Part shown: positions 50,400-59,690 of the stretch, one piece after another
How the letters are laid out: each line of letters starts with the position of its first letter
Numbering within the stretch: the stretch's first letter is position 1
Assembly (NCBI GenBank): GCA_964019335.1
Contig: OZ025762.1
Coordinates: forward strand, 1-64,000
Direction: 5' to 3'
Length of the DNA: 64,000 nt
DNA from: Diplonema japonicum
Taxonomy: Eukaryota > Euglenozoa > Diplonemea > Diplonemida > Diplonemidae
The notes under the pieces: generated by a model
The model's database searches: none
What the model was told of the DNA's origin: nothing
Seen by the model: only the letters and a program-made list of their open reading frames with translations
Position numbers and translations under genes: made by a program

Positions 50400-52343
50400 A
50401 TGGATCCGTCGGTACTTCAGGAGAAGGAGCAAGGGGGGTGCTTCGTTACGAACAACAACAACACCACACCCCTCACAAAAGAGGAAGGGAGGCTTGCCTT
50501 GTGGAGTGCTGTCTCAAAAGGGGACCTTGAGGAGATGAGGGATCTTGTTCTGGAGCGGGGTGTCGACCCTGGTGCAGCGGACAGCGATGGTTTCACAGCC
50601 CTGCACCATGCAGCTCGCGAGAACAACTGTGTCGAGGCTGTGGCTGCTCTCGTCTCTTCTTACCACCAGGACCCTGGTGTCAGAAGCAACAAAGGTTTGA
50701 CACCGGTTCATGAAGCAGCAGGGAAGGGACACATCGAGATTGTTAAATATCTAGCTGAAAATTGTGGTCAAGACTGTGGTGTCAAAAGCAACGACGGTAG
50801 GACACCGGTTCATCTTGCATCATTGACCGGCCACCTCATGACATTAAAATATCTTGTCGAAAATCGTGGCCAAGACTGTGGTGTCAAATTCTTGAATGGT
50901 TGGACACCGGTTCATCTTGCATCACAGAACGGCCACCTCGACACATTAAAATACCTTGTCGAAAACCACGGTCAAGACGCAGGTATCAAAACCTCCAGCG
51001 GCAGGACATCAGTTCATCTTGCATCACATTACGGCCACCTCGAGACAGTTAAATATCTTGTCGAAGCTTGCGGTCAAGACTGTGGTCTCAAAAGCAACGA
51101 GGGTTGTACACCGCTTCATGTAGCATCGAAGATGGGACACATCGAGATAGTTAAATATCTCGCCGAAAACCGCGGTCAAGACTGTGGTGTCAAATGCAAC
51201 GACGGTAGGACACCGGTTCATCTTGCATCACTGACCGGCCACCTCATGACATTAAAATATCTTGTCGAAAATCGTGGCCAAGACTGTGGTGTCAAATTCT
51301 TGAATGGTTGGACACCGGTTCATCTTGCATCACATAACGGCCACCTCGAGACATTAAAATACCTTGTCGAAAACCGCGGTCAAGACTGTGGTGTGGAAAG
51401 CAACGACGGTAGTACACCGCTTCATGAAGCAGCAGAGAAGGGACATATCGGGATTGTTAAATATCTCGCCGAAAATTGCGGTCAAGACTGTGGTGTCAAA
51501 AGCTACGACGGTAGGACGCCGGTTCATCTTGCATCGAAGAACGGCCACCTCGAGACATTAAAATATCTTGTTGAAAACCGCGGTCAAGACGCAGGTATCG
51601 AAAGAAACGCAGGTATCAAAAGAAACGTGGGTCGGACACCGCTTCATGACGCAGCAGAGAGCGGCCACCTTGAAATAGTTAAATATCTTACCAAAAACCG
51701 CGGACAAGACAGAGGAATCAAATGCAAAGCCGGTTGTACACCGCTTCATGTCGCAGCATGGAAGGGACGCATCGAGATAGTAAAATATCTTGCCGAAAAC
51801 TGCGGTCAGGACTGTGGTGGCAAACTCAACGACGGTAGTACACCGGTTCATCTTGTATCGAAGAACGGCCACCTCGAGACATTAAAATATCTTGTCGAAA
51901 ATCGCGGCCAGGACTGTGGTGTCAAAAGCAATGGGGGTTGTACACCGCTTCATCAAGCAGCAGGAAGTGGACACATCGAGATAGTGAAATATCTCGCCGA
52001 AAATTGTGGTCAAGACTGTGGTGTCAAAGACAACAGCGGTTGGACATCGGTTCATCTTGCATCACATTACGGCCACCTCGAGACATTAAAATATGTTGTT
52101 GAAAACCGCGGTCAAGACGCAGGTATCAAAAGAAACGACGGTTGTACACCGCTTCATATTGCATCAAGGAAAGGACACATCGAGATGGTTAAATATCTCA
52201 CCGACTGCAGTCAAGACAGTGGTGTCAAAAACAACAACGGTTGTACACCGCTTCATGAAGCGGTAACAGAGAGGCACCTCGAGATAGTAAAATATCTTGT
52301 TGCATCTTACGGTCTAACCCGTGGTCAGAAACTACAACAGTAG
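50400..52343 (+). CDS. Ankyrin-repeat protein, 647 residues
   Basis: A paralogue of the gene at 46146 with about 17 ankyrin repeats of the same class (GHLETLKYLVENRGQDCGVK, GRTPVHLASLTG), ending ASYGLTRGQKLQQ. The N-terminus is almost identical to its neighbour. Whole repeat pairs are reused inside the gene (residues ~137-200 and ~270-335 are nearly the same), so internal duplication lengthened it. One unit carries a 6-residue slip (GIERNA/GIKRNV). Likely a protein-interaction scaffold; no effector domain is seen. The 5' leader begins after the AG at 50353-50354. Confidence 0.9.
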   Translation: MDPSVLQEKEQGGCFVTNNNNTTPLTKEEGRLALWSAVSKGDLEEMRDLVLERGVDPGAADSDGFTALHHAARENNCVEAVAALVSSYHQDPGVRSNKGLTPVHEAAGKGHIEIVKYLAENCGQDCGVKSNDGRTPVHLASLTGHLMTLKYLVENRGQDCGVKFLNGWTPVHLASQNGHLDTLKYLVENHGQDAGIKTSSGRTSVHLASHYGHLETVKYLVEACGQDCGLKSNEGCTPLHVASKMGHIEIVKYLAENRGQDCGVKCNDGRTPVHLASLTGHLMTLKYLVENRGQDCGVKFLNGWTPVHLASHNGHLETLKYLVENRGQDCGVESNDGSTPLHEAAEKGHIGIVKYLAENCGQDCGVKSYDGRTPVHLASKNGHLETLKYLVENRGQDAGIERNAGIKRNVGRTPLHDAAESGHLEIVKYLTKNRGQDRGIKCKAGCTPLHVAAWKGRIEIVKYLAENCGQDCGGKLNDGSTPVHLVSKNGHLETLKYLVENRGQDCGVKSNGGCTPLHQAAGSGHIEIVKYLAENCGQDCGVKDNSGWTSVHLASHYGHLETLKYVVENRGQDAGIKRNDGCTPLHIASRKGHIEMVKYLTDCSQDSGVKNNNGCTPLHEAVTERHLEIVKYLVASYGLTRGQKLQQ

Positions 52344-52436
52344 GACACCGCAATTCGCATGGGCAGTGGAATCATTTTATTTTTGGTCGGGAAAAATACT
52401 CTCCATACCTGCTGAGACGCTAGTGGAGCCAATGAA

Positions 52437-52481
52437 GGGTGCTACTTGCCTGGAGAGATTAGCACTTGGAGGAGTCGCAAG
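52437..52481 (+). ncRNA. Putative pseudoknotted RNA motif, copy 2
   Basis: GGTGCT (52438-52443), CTTGC (52445-52449), AGCAC (52461-52465) and GCAAG (52477-52481) preserve the pairing pattern of 17247-17290. Substitutions between copies fall mostly outside the stems. Confidence 0.25.
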
Positions 52482-52594
52482 ATTAGATCGAAACTGAGAG
52501 ATCCCTAGTACTGACCATACCCCCTCCCTTTTTAGGGCATGCGGCTTTCGCTTTAGGAGTTTGCATGTTAATTTGAGTTTTATTTTCAGCGGCA

Positions 52595-52732
52595 GTACTA
52601 AGGAAGCAGGTGGAGAACGACACAGGGGTCCGCTTGCTGTCTTACGCGGACGATGCATACCTCTTGGCACGGCTCGGTGCGGCGTTGCTGCAGAAGGCGA
52701 AGATCATCAGCAGCACGAACCTACCGAGCTGA
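52595..52732 (+). pseudogene. Reverse transcriptase fragment (YADD)
   Basis: A 45-codon stretch reading VENDTGVRLLSYADDAYLLA then a stop at 52730. YADD with the preceding hydrophobic strand is the RT catalytic motif. Downstream frames to ~52930 (KLWTTSKACG) may be the decayed remainder. Different from the minus-strand element at 1-6 kb, which has YLDD. Confidence 0.6.
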
Positions 52733-53030
52733 CTCTACGACTGCCCATTCTCACCGCCGAAAACGGGACAAATGGCCACGCTGGTGAAGGAGACCACGGC
52801 ACAGTCTATCCGTGACACTGCCGGGACACACGAGCCACCCACAGATGACAGCTGCATACAGAGCACTTATGCTCCTATACAGAGCCTGCAAGAAGGACGC
52901 AAGCTGTGGACAACCAGCAAAGCTTGTGGGTAGAGAACACCAGTACGGTCATGAGTACCCGGGCAACCGGGTGAGCGTCTCGAGACACCCACCTAGTGGG
53001 TACGGCCTTAGCAAGTCGAAAAGGAAGTGG

Positions 53031-53065
<35 letters not shown>

Positions 53066-53067
<2 letters not shown>

Positions 53068-53337
53068 GAAAAAGAAAAGAGCGAGAAAAGGGCGAGATTC
53101 TTCTAAAGAATCCGGAAGAGAAAAATATCCGGGGGGTTTTTTTTTTCTGGGAGTTTGTCACTCCGGCATTTTTCTCCCCCTGAATCTTTTTTAACTGAGG
53201 GGCTTATGGGGAGCACACTATCCTCAAGAAGGGGTCCGCTGCACCCTCGGGACAGCATTCGGCCGTGGGACAGGTTTTCTTTTTTTTACCACCGAAGAAG
53301 GAGAAACCACTGCTGAAAGGGGATAGGTACAGGTAGT
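53066..53337. repeat. 270-bp duplicated block, copy 2
   Basis: Near-identical to 47379-47657. Here it directly follows an A30 run and ends exactly at the downstream 15-bp direct repeat. Confidence 0.85.
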
Positions 53338-53352
53338 GAATCATTTTATTTT

Positions 53353-53555
53353 CCTCTTGCCCCTTAAATGTTTCTTTTTCTTTTTAGTGTTCTTTTTCCT
53401 CCCCACCCCTTTTATTATTTCCTTTATATCGCCACCCTTTAAAAAAAAAAACGGTTTATTTACCCCTTCCCCCCCATTTTCTTTTTTACCCATCCCTTCC
53501 ACCGGTATATAAAAAAAAAAGAGTGCCTCATTAAGAAGAAAAGAATGTTAAAACG
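53353..53555. other. AT-rich spacer
   Basis: T/C tracts and short A runs; no gene seen. Confidence 0.5.
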
Positions 53556-53559
53556 ACAA

Positions 53560-54420
53560 GCTGCGCTCCGTAGTAGTAGCGTCCCTTAAAACAGCCACAC
53601 CGAATGGGACCAGCTGGAGGAAGTCATCGAGGAAGTTGCGTCCCGGAATAGCTCGTCAGCGGTCAAGCCGTCTGGCCCGAAAAACACTGGGAGACAGCGA
53701 GCAAGTCGTGTGGCCTACTACCTTTCTTAATAGATGCTTTACAGCTGCGTTCAACCCAATATCCATCGGTTGAACCATGTAGGTGAGCCCAGGGGGACAA
53801 AAGCAATGTGCACGTTTGCGCCTGCGAACCACTCTACGAACCCATAGGCATAGGTCGTGTGAGAGTTGTGGTCGCCGACAAGCAGCAGAATCGGCCCGTT
53901 CGGCAAAACCATGGGAATCGATGGTTTATAGCAAAAAGGAAGAAACAGCTCCGTAACCCAGATACCGAGTATCATAATTAGCCCAATGATTGGGCGATGC
54001 CGTTAGGCTCCATGCGACGGGGCACGGATAATCCCTGCCGGTTGCGTTTCCGCTTTGCCTTTGTATTTAAGTTGCAACCCATCCAGCCAAGGAAACAGCC
54101 AGCTGTTCGGTTATAGCCGTTTTGTCCCCCAAGCCACGGACTTTTACGACCTTAGCACCCCTTTTCGTTTTAGTTTTTAACCCTGTATTCCAGACCAATT
54201 CCGGCCTTACTTTATGGGTGTCGATTATGGACCTGAATTCCATGGTGCCCTCTCGTTGTCCTTCTCGTTTCCGGGCTTTCCGGAGGTGGCTTGCGGCTTT
54301 TGTCTTTCTTGCTGCAAAGTTTTGTCAGCCTAGTCAGTGGAAAAGGACAGTGCTCCACCAAAGTCTGCCAGGTTTGTCTTTCGGGCTGGATTGGCGCGCA
54401 GCAGCCCTTCTGCATAGGTG
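53560..54420 (-). pseudogene. pogo/Tigger-like (DDE_1) transposase, frameshifted
   Basis: On the minus strand the pieces appear in order: RPELVWNTGLKTKTKRGAKV, VKVRGLGDKTAITEQLAVSL, YKGKAETQPAGI, then NHWANYDTRYLGYG. Next come PILLLVGDHNSHTTYAYGF (the Asp block) and CFCPPGLTYMVQPMDIGLNA (matching the family PxxxTxxxQPLDxxxN motif), ending AVKHLLRKV. Several frameshifts and stops separate them. This is the DDE_1 family found in pogo and related elements. Terminal repeats were not located. Limits are approximate. Confidence 0.7.
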
Positions 54421-54985
54421 TTGTGCTGGGATAAGCTCGCCAAGCCCGTTTTACCTATCGACTCAAGCAAAAACTTTCAGCCCCCGAAGGATGCTAAATC
54501 CCGTATTGGGCGATACGCTGCTATCACGGCGTCGCGGCGGCCAGGGTGTGGTAGGGTGGAATAGCAACGTCCAGTATTTCCGTCTGGAAGAAACTGGGGG
54601 CTCTGTTGAACCTGTTGCTGCCGTCTTCTGACCGAGGCAGAGGCCGCCAAGCTGCTTTCGGGGGTTTGTACTGGCCTTCTCGGCCCGGTGTAAGGAGTTT
54701 ATCTCCTCCACCTCTCGGGGGTGAGCTGGCCGGGGGTGTCAGCACCAAAGTTGGGCCCCTCACAAGCCAGCTGCTCAACGTGCCTTGGGTAGTCGAACTG
54801 GTTAATTTGACGAAAGAAGTACGGGTTTATGAGAAGTTAAAGATCCCGTGGGTGCTGTTTGTTGGTGCATTGAAAGGGGAAGAAAAATTCAAACTGCCAC
54901 GCAGGGTAAACATTTTGGCGCACAAGGAATAAAGCCCTTCCAGGCAACGTGGTGGGAGCTGCTACCCCCCCTTAAGTAAAAAAAC
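54421..54985. other. Spacer or transposon flank, no supported gene
   Basis: Open frames on both strands cover this stretch without recognisable content. A short plus-strand piece (LLNVPWVVELVNLTKEVRVY, 54770-54930) reads protein-like and may be mobile-element debris. Confidence 0.35.
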
Positions 54986-54993
54986 TTCTTCCC

Positions 54994-55070
54994 AGAAAAA
55001 CTCCCGGACGGAAAAATGTCCGGGTTTTTTTGGTGTCCGGGAGTTTTTCTGTCCGAGAATTTTTCCGTCC
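54994..55070. repeat. Nested inverted repeats (foldback)
   Basis: AGAAAAACTCCCGGAC (54994-55009) is perfectly inverted at 55035-55050. A second, overlapping pair is GGACGGAAAAAT (55006-55017) with ATTTTTCCGTCC (55059-55070). The two stems are mutually exclusive or cruciform-like. TCCGGG-type words also occur in the 270-bp block at 47.4 and 53.1 kb. Confidence 0.7.
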
Positions 55071-55318
55071 GACATTATTCGTTTTACAGTATATGATCAA
55101 TGTGTGTTTATAGTAAACCCGTAAATGCAGATGTCGGCACGCCCAGTTGTATCGCTGTGGGCCCCTCGCGGAAAAGTATATGTATAAGAAGTCCAGCATG
55201 CACAACCAGCAGAACTCCGATCAGGCTCGTTGAGGGCGTTAATGAACGCAAAGAACTACGTTACAGCGGGAGAAAAGGACAGGAGCGCAGCGTACGCCTC
55301 AAAGTGGAAGGGAAGAAG

Positions 55319-56839
55319 ATGCTGTTCGACCACGCGTTGTTCCCCTGTGACCTGAAGAGGGTGTGCCGCTACGGTGGATGCGATCTTCGCCTCATGGAGG
55401 GGAGGAAGGGAAGGGAAAACTGCACCTCGTGCCTTGCAACCTTCGGGGCGTCCCTGCCCCTCTTGTCCTGCTGTGTGGGGCACCACTTCCGGCTCTGCAT
55501 GTACTGTGGAGGGCACCCTGAGGTCCTTTCTCTTTCCGTCGGGGAAGTGGTGGTTCCTGGCCCCACCTGGATCCACACGGAAGAAGGGACCCCCGCCACA
55601 CATGGCACCGTGGAAGTGATGACCGACAAAACACTCGGGGTGAGGTGGGTTGACCAGGAGCGCTCCCGCAGACTCACCTTCCTCAGACCACTCCCTTTCT
55701 GTGATGTCGTTCCTGCAGACCTTTCCTGTGCTGAGGGGGATGATGATCCCTTCGTCGACAAGGATTCTTCTGCGAGGGAGGCTGACCGCAGTCACCGGAA
55801 GGCGTACAGGAAAAAGCACTTGTTGGTGGGAGAGTACGAAGGGATCTTCATGAGCACGGGTGAAGGGACGGCTCCTGCAGGCAGGGACCACGTGTCGAGG
55901 TTATTCTTCCCAACAAGAGAGTTGTTTGATGAGCTTTTAGCCCTGCGGTTCTTGGGACAGGAGGTGGACCTGTACGAAGGCATGCAGCAAGGTACCGACA
56001 TGGTAGGTGTTGTGACAAAGATGCATGGGGAACAGGTTCTGTGGGAAGAGGTGTTCCGTCACGTGGATTCTGGGGACAAGCAGTGGTACACTGTGGAGGA
56101 AGAGTACGCATCCGGCAGTCGTTCGTGTGACGAGGAGTGGCACGTTTCCTTGAGGCGTGAGGGGATGCTGAAGGGCCCTCCAAGGACAGCGAGCGCGGAT
56201 GAATGCGAGCAGTCATTATTATTTGACTGGGTGTGTGACAAGGTGATGGAAGAGGCAGGTTGCAATGGCGAAGTGGCCCACGTGACAAGCAGCATGCTGG
56301 TGTTCAAAGTGAAATGCTTCGAGGATGCTCTGAGTGTGTGGCGATCGATGAAGAAAGCCCCCTGCAGCCAAGAGATCACCATACAACTCCCTGACGGGGA
56401 GCGTCAATCCGTCTGGGTGTCGAGCAAGGAGACAGTCGGGTCGTTCCGAAAGAAGGTTGCAAACACCATGTGGACGGATAGCAGCACGATGTACACCATC
56501 GAGGCTCTGGACAGGGAGGACTCTGAGACGGAACTCTTCAGTGCCATCGAAACCGATGAGGTGTCCGTGTCCCTTTCAAAAAGAGAGACCTCCTTCCTAT
56601 TCTTGAAGCAGCTCTACCCCACTTATGTAAACGTGACCATCTCACAGTTCACGAAGCTCCTCGACGAAAACACAGCACACGAGGAGCTCATCACCCTCAT
56701 CGTCGATTCCTACCCACACCTCCTTGAGGAGCAGCACCCCATTACCGGCTTCACACCACTCATCCACTGCGTCGTGCAAGGGGACGTTGCCGGGGTACGT
56801 CATCTCGTAGCTGAACTGTCACCATACACAGAAAGGAAC

Positions 56840-56870
<31 letters not shown>

Positions 56871-57379
56871 CGAACGAAAGAGAAGATCGCGTGTCCGGAG
56901 TCACACCTCTCACGGCCTGCCTTATGAACGGAGGGAGTTTGGACATCTTGAGCCTGCTGCTTGATGCGGGGGAACGTGCTAATGAAGAGCTGGAAGGTAG
57001 AAGGCCGCTGCACATCTGCGCGCACAACGGCATGTCGGACGCCTTCGAACTTCTTGCCGACAGAGGTGCGGACCCAACGACACGGGACACAGATATGAGA
57101 ACACCGCTTGTGGTAGCAGCGATACAGGAACGCCACAAGCTGCTTCGTGCAGTGGCCGGGAGGTGTGTGTCAGGCATGAACATGAGGGACGTGTACGGGA
57201 GGACTGCGCTTCACTATGTTTCGGTGTCGGGCGATGTCCTGACGATGCGGGCACTGGTGGAAAACGGGGCGGACGTGCATGCGAAGGACGACGATGGGTG
57301 CGATCCCATGTGGTTCGCTGTGGAGTACTGCAACGAGGCCGCAATCAGGTACCTCATCTCTCAAGGGGTGGACTGGTAG
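55319..57379 (+). CDS. Cys-rich, ubiquitin-like and ankyrin-repeat protein
   Basis: 686 residues. A Cys/His cluster at ~14-65 (CRYGGC, CTSC, CCVGHHF, CMYC) looks zinc-binding. GTPATHGTVEVMTDKTLGVRW at ~85-105 resembles a small beta-barrel module. A ubiquitin-like domain lies at ~352-422 (ITIQLPDGERQSVWVSSKET, TVGSFRKKV). Ankyrin repeats follow from ~470 to the end (TGFTPLIHCVVQGD, RRPLHICAHNG, YGRTALHYVSVSGD). A Thr12 run at ~508-520 comes from an (ACA)n microsatellite inside an ankyrin loop. Role probably ubiquitin-linked scaffolding; inference. The frame is open back to a Met at 55100, but the extra 73 residues look unlike a protein start and no pyrimidine leader was seen, so the start is uncertain. 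The stop codon lies in a 46-bp tandem duplication. Confidence 0.75.
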
Positions 57380-57455
57380 GAGGCTGACACAAACAAAACA
57401 AATATTGTAAGGGGTGGACTGGTAGGAGAATGACACAAACAAAACAAATATTGTA
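57364..57455 (+). repeat. 46-bp tandem duplication across the stop codon
   Basis: AGGGGTGGACTGGTAGGAGG... is repeated at 57364-57409 and 57410-57455 with two substitutions (GC to AA). The first copy encodes the end GVDW* of the ankyrin gene, and the second is 3' UTR. Confidence 0.9.
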
Positions 57456-57810
57456 CTTAAAACAATTCTATTAATTTCTATCTGCTCTCCAACAACTGAA
57501 GAGGTCAACTTTGCTTATGTCGCCTTCCTCCATTTTTATTTTTTTATTTTTCAGCTTTTTTCAAATCATTCTCACACAGTAGTTTGTGTGGGAAATGAGG
57601 AAAAACGAACCTCGTAAAACAATTCTTCTAGCCCTTTTTATAAATTTGGAGCGGTGACTTGAGCTTTCTTCTTTATTTCTTATTAGAAAGGTAGATAAGA
57701 GAGTCAAGGGGGGGAGGTTCCATAAAAAAAAAAGTGGAACCTTCGTCCTTTTTATCTCATCCCTTTCTTATTACTTATTTTCTCTCTTCCCCCCCCCCCT
57801 CTTTTTTTAA
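57456..57810. other. AT-rich spacer
   Basis: No gene; pyrimidine tract and C10 run leading to a SINE-like copy. Confidence 0.5.
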
Positions 57811-58060
57811 GGTGGTGGGGATAACATGGATATATAAGAAGTACATCAGATGTGTTGTTCGCTGTTGACCTCCTCGTCGGTCATCACCGGTAGCGCCCGA
57901 GTGGAAGAACGTAACGCAGTTGAGCTGCACACCGCACGCATTAAGTACACGACGCGGAACGCAGAAGAAGCTACAACTCGGCCGCGGTGCGCCCCCTGTA
58001 ATCAAGTAGATAGTTCTTGTGGAGGGCGCCGCCAACACCGGCCTCCTTCAACTCTTATAT
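57811..58060 (-). repeat. SINE-like repeat with internal deletion
   Basis: GGTGGTGGGGATAACATGG to CCTTCAACTCTTATATA, lacking the ~75 bp between AACGTAACGCA and GTTGAGCTGCAC. Preceded by T7 and C10 runs. The DNA transposon below begins about 10 bp after it. Confidence 0.85.
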
Positions 58061-58069
58061 ATGGGTCGA

Positions 58070-59346
58070 TTTCAAAAACCCCCCCCAAAAAAAAATGAGG
58101 CCAATTGACACTTTCGTTGCATCTTTGGGCATGCCGCCCCCTTTAAAAAAAATTCTCCATATTTCCCGGCCCATATTAGGAAAGAACCCGGGTCAGAAAT
58201 TGCTCAAGGGTGCTATTTTAACCTATGAAAAATTCAGTTTTAGGGTCAAAATCGGGTTTTGGTAAAGTCAGAGAGTATGCTTTCAATAGCAAGAGATGGC
58301 GGAACTCACTACTAGAAGGTGGCTGAAATGATGTTGGAAGTGGAAACCTTCATTTCCTAGTCTTCTGCAGCTGAGATGTGCTGCCGCATACTATTAGGCC
58401 TTCTACCGCATTTTGGGGGGGTTTAAGAGGCTCATTCGTAGGTGTACTTGTGCTTTGGGCTTGTCATGGGGTGGCGAGTATTTCTTTCTCGTTTTTCAAG
58501 TCCGGGAAGGCTATCAGGAACGTCCTCATACTCATCACAAGATTCATAGACTGGGGGCCTTTTCTCTACCCTGTCTGCATCGAGTTCTTTGATGATGTAC
58601 TTTAGTTCCTTCTAGCTCGTGGATGCGATCAAAGACACCCTCCGTATGCTCCTGAGCTCATATGCTTCTGTAAAATCCGGAAACTCAAGAATCTTCTTTT
58701 TGTACGGGCCAAAGACATTGTTGTGGAACGAGGCACCCAAAGCCAAACACGAGAGAGCACACCAAAGTGGCTGTCCCTGCTGTTTTTGCCGTGTTTCTCC
58801 CCCAGAAACCACAGGGAAAACGTCCGATCAGGATAAACATAACGAAGACCAAAAGAACAAAGTAGCAAAAATTCCTTTGCACGAAAGTGACGCCCACCGT
58901 CAGTCCAGAGTATCCACTCCATTTTTTTCTTTACTACTGTGGAACACGTTTTTTCCAACAGTAAGGCCAGCTGCCCTTATTTCGTCATGTGTGATGTGGT
59001 CAAGCCTCATGCCTCTGACCAATTGGCGCCGTGTGGTGTCTTGTTGGCTACTAAACCAACCAGAAAATGATAGCAGTGCCGCTAAAAGTTCCAACAGCAA
59101 GTTTAAAAGCATCCGTTTTTGTCACCCCCTCTTTTACTGAATTTGTGCAAAGTGAAAAAACCCATTTTTTGCCCCTAGGACTGAATTTTCTGGGTACTAG
59201 TAACACTCACTTTCCCATTTTCTGGGGTGTTTTCTTTCCTAACCTGGGCCGGGAAAGTTGTAGAATTTTTTTTCTTTGGGAAAAAGTACTTAGAGAAATA
59301 TTGAAAGTGTCAATTGGCCTCATTTTGGGGGGGTTTTTTTTTGAAA
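58070..59346 (-). mobile_element. DNA transposon with ~46-bp terminal inverted repeats
   Basis: The left end TTTCAAAAACCCCCCCC (from 58070) continues to ATGAGGCCAATTGACACTTTC (58095-58115). The right end has the exact reverse complement GAAAGTGTCAATTGGCCTCAT (59303-59323) and closes GGGGGGTTTTTTTTTGAAA at 59346. Arm lengths differ only in homopolymer counts. CGA flanks both ends (58067-58069 and 59347-59349), a possible 3-bp target duplication. A decayed transposase-like gene lies inside on the minus strand. The superfamily is not established. Confidence 0.75.
58612..59112 (-). pseudogene. Transposase-like fragment of the TIR element
   Basis: Minus-strand pieces in two frames: TTRRQLVRGMRLDHITHDEI, then ILWTDGGRHFRAKEFLLLCS and LWFLGEKHGKNSRDSHFG. 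The Asp in WTDGGRHF and the HGKN...D.HFG block look like an RNase H-type DDE transposase core with two of the acidic residues. I recall similar blocks in protist transposases but cannot name the superfamily safely. A frameshift near 58920 makes it non-functional. Confidence 0.55.
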
Positions 59347-59690
59347 CGATGCCATATATTTTTTTCCTTTCATATCCAGATATCGTGACACTTCCAACCC
59401 ACCTAGTGGGTGCGGCCTTGCATGTCGAAAAAGAAGTGAAATTTAAAAAAAAAGAAACAAAAAAAAAGAAAGTCTATAGTTTGTTTTTGTTTTAAAAAAA
59501 AAAAACAAAGGGGAACGTTTTGCTTAAGGGTTATTGGGTTATTATAAACGTCTCCGAGATTCTTTCTGTAAGGGCTCGGCAGAAAAGAAGTTGTGGAAAG
59601 AAATTATTTTTCATTATACCCCAGACTGTTATTTCATTGTACCCCCAGAATTTTATTCCCACTTGCAATGTCATTTCAGGTACCCCAGAA
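59347..59690 (+). other. Retroelement 3' end and 5' cassette fragment
   Basis: 59396-59450 carries CCCACCTAGTGGG, GGCCTTGCATGTCGAAAAAG and GTGAAATTTAAAA before an A run, matching the retroelement 3' end at 52985-53040. TTTTATTCCCACTTGCAATG to ATTTCAG at 59651-59679 matches the cassette at 50325-50354. Confidence 0.6.

Larger units (their letters stand above)
52384..53337 (+). mobile_element. Retroelement-derived insertion flanked by 15-bp direct repeats
   Basis: GAATCATTTTATTTT occurs at 52369-52383 and again at 53338-53352, flanking ~954 bp. Inside are a putative pseudoknot motif, an RT fragment, a 3' end with a CCCACCTAGTGGG hairpin and GTGGAATTTAAAA leading into an A30 run, then the 270-bp block. 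The flanking repeat fits a target-site duplication. The extra block after the poly-A is unexplained. Confidence 0.6.

Noticed and set aside
58619-59140. 173-residue plus-strand open frame
   Set aside because: It lies opposite the minus-strand transposase-like fragment, which has the conserved WTDGG and HGKN blocks; the plus frame has none.
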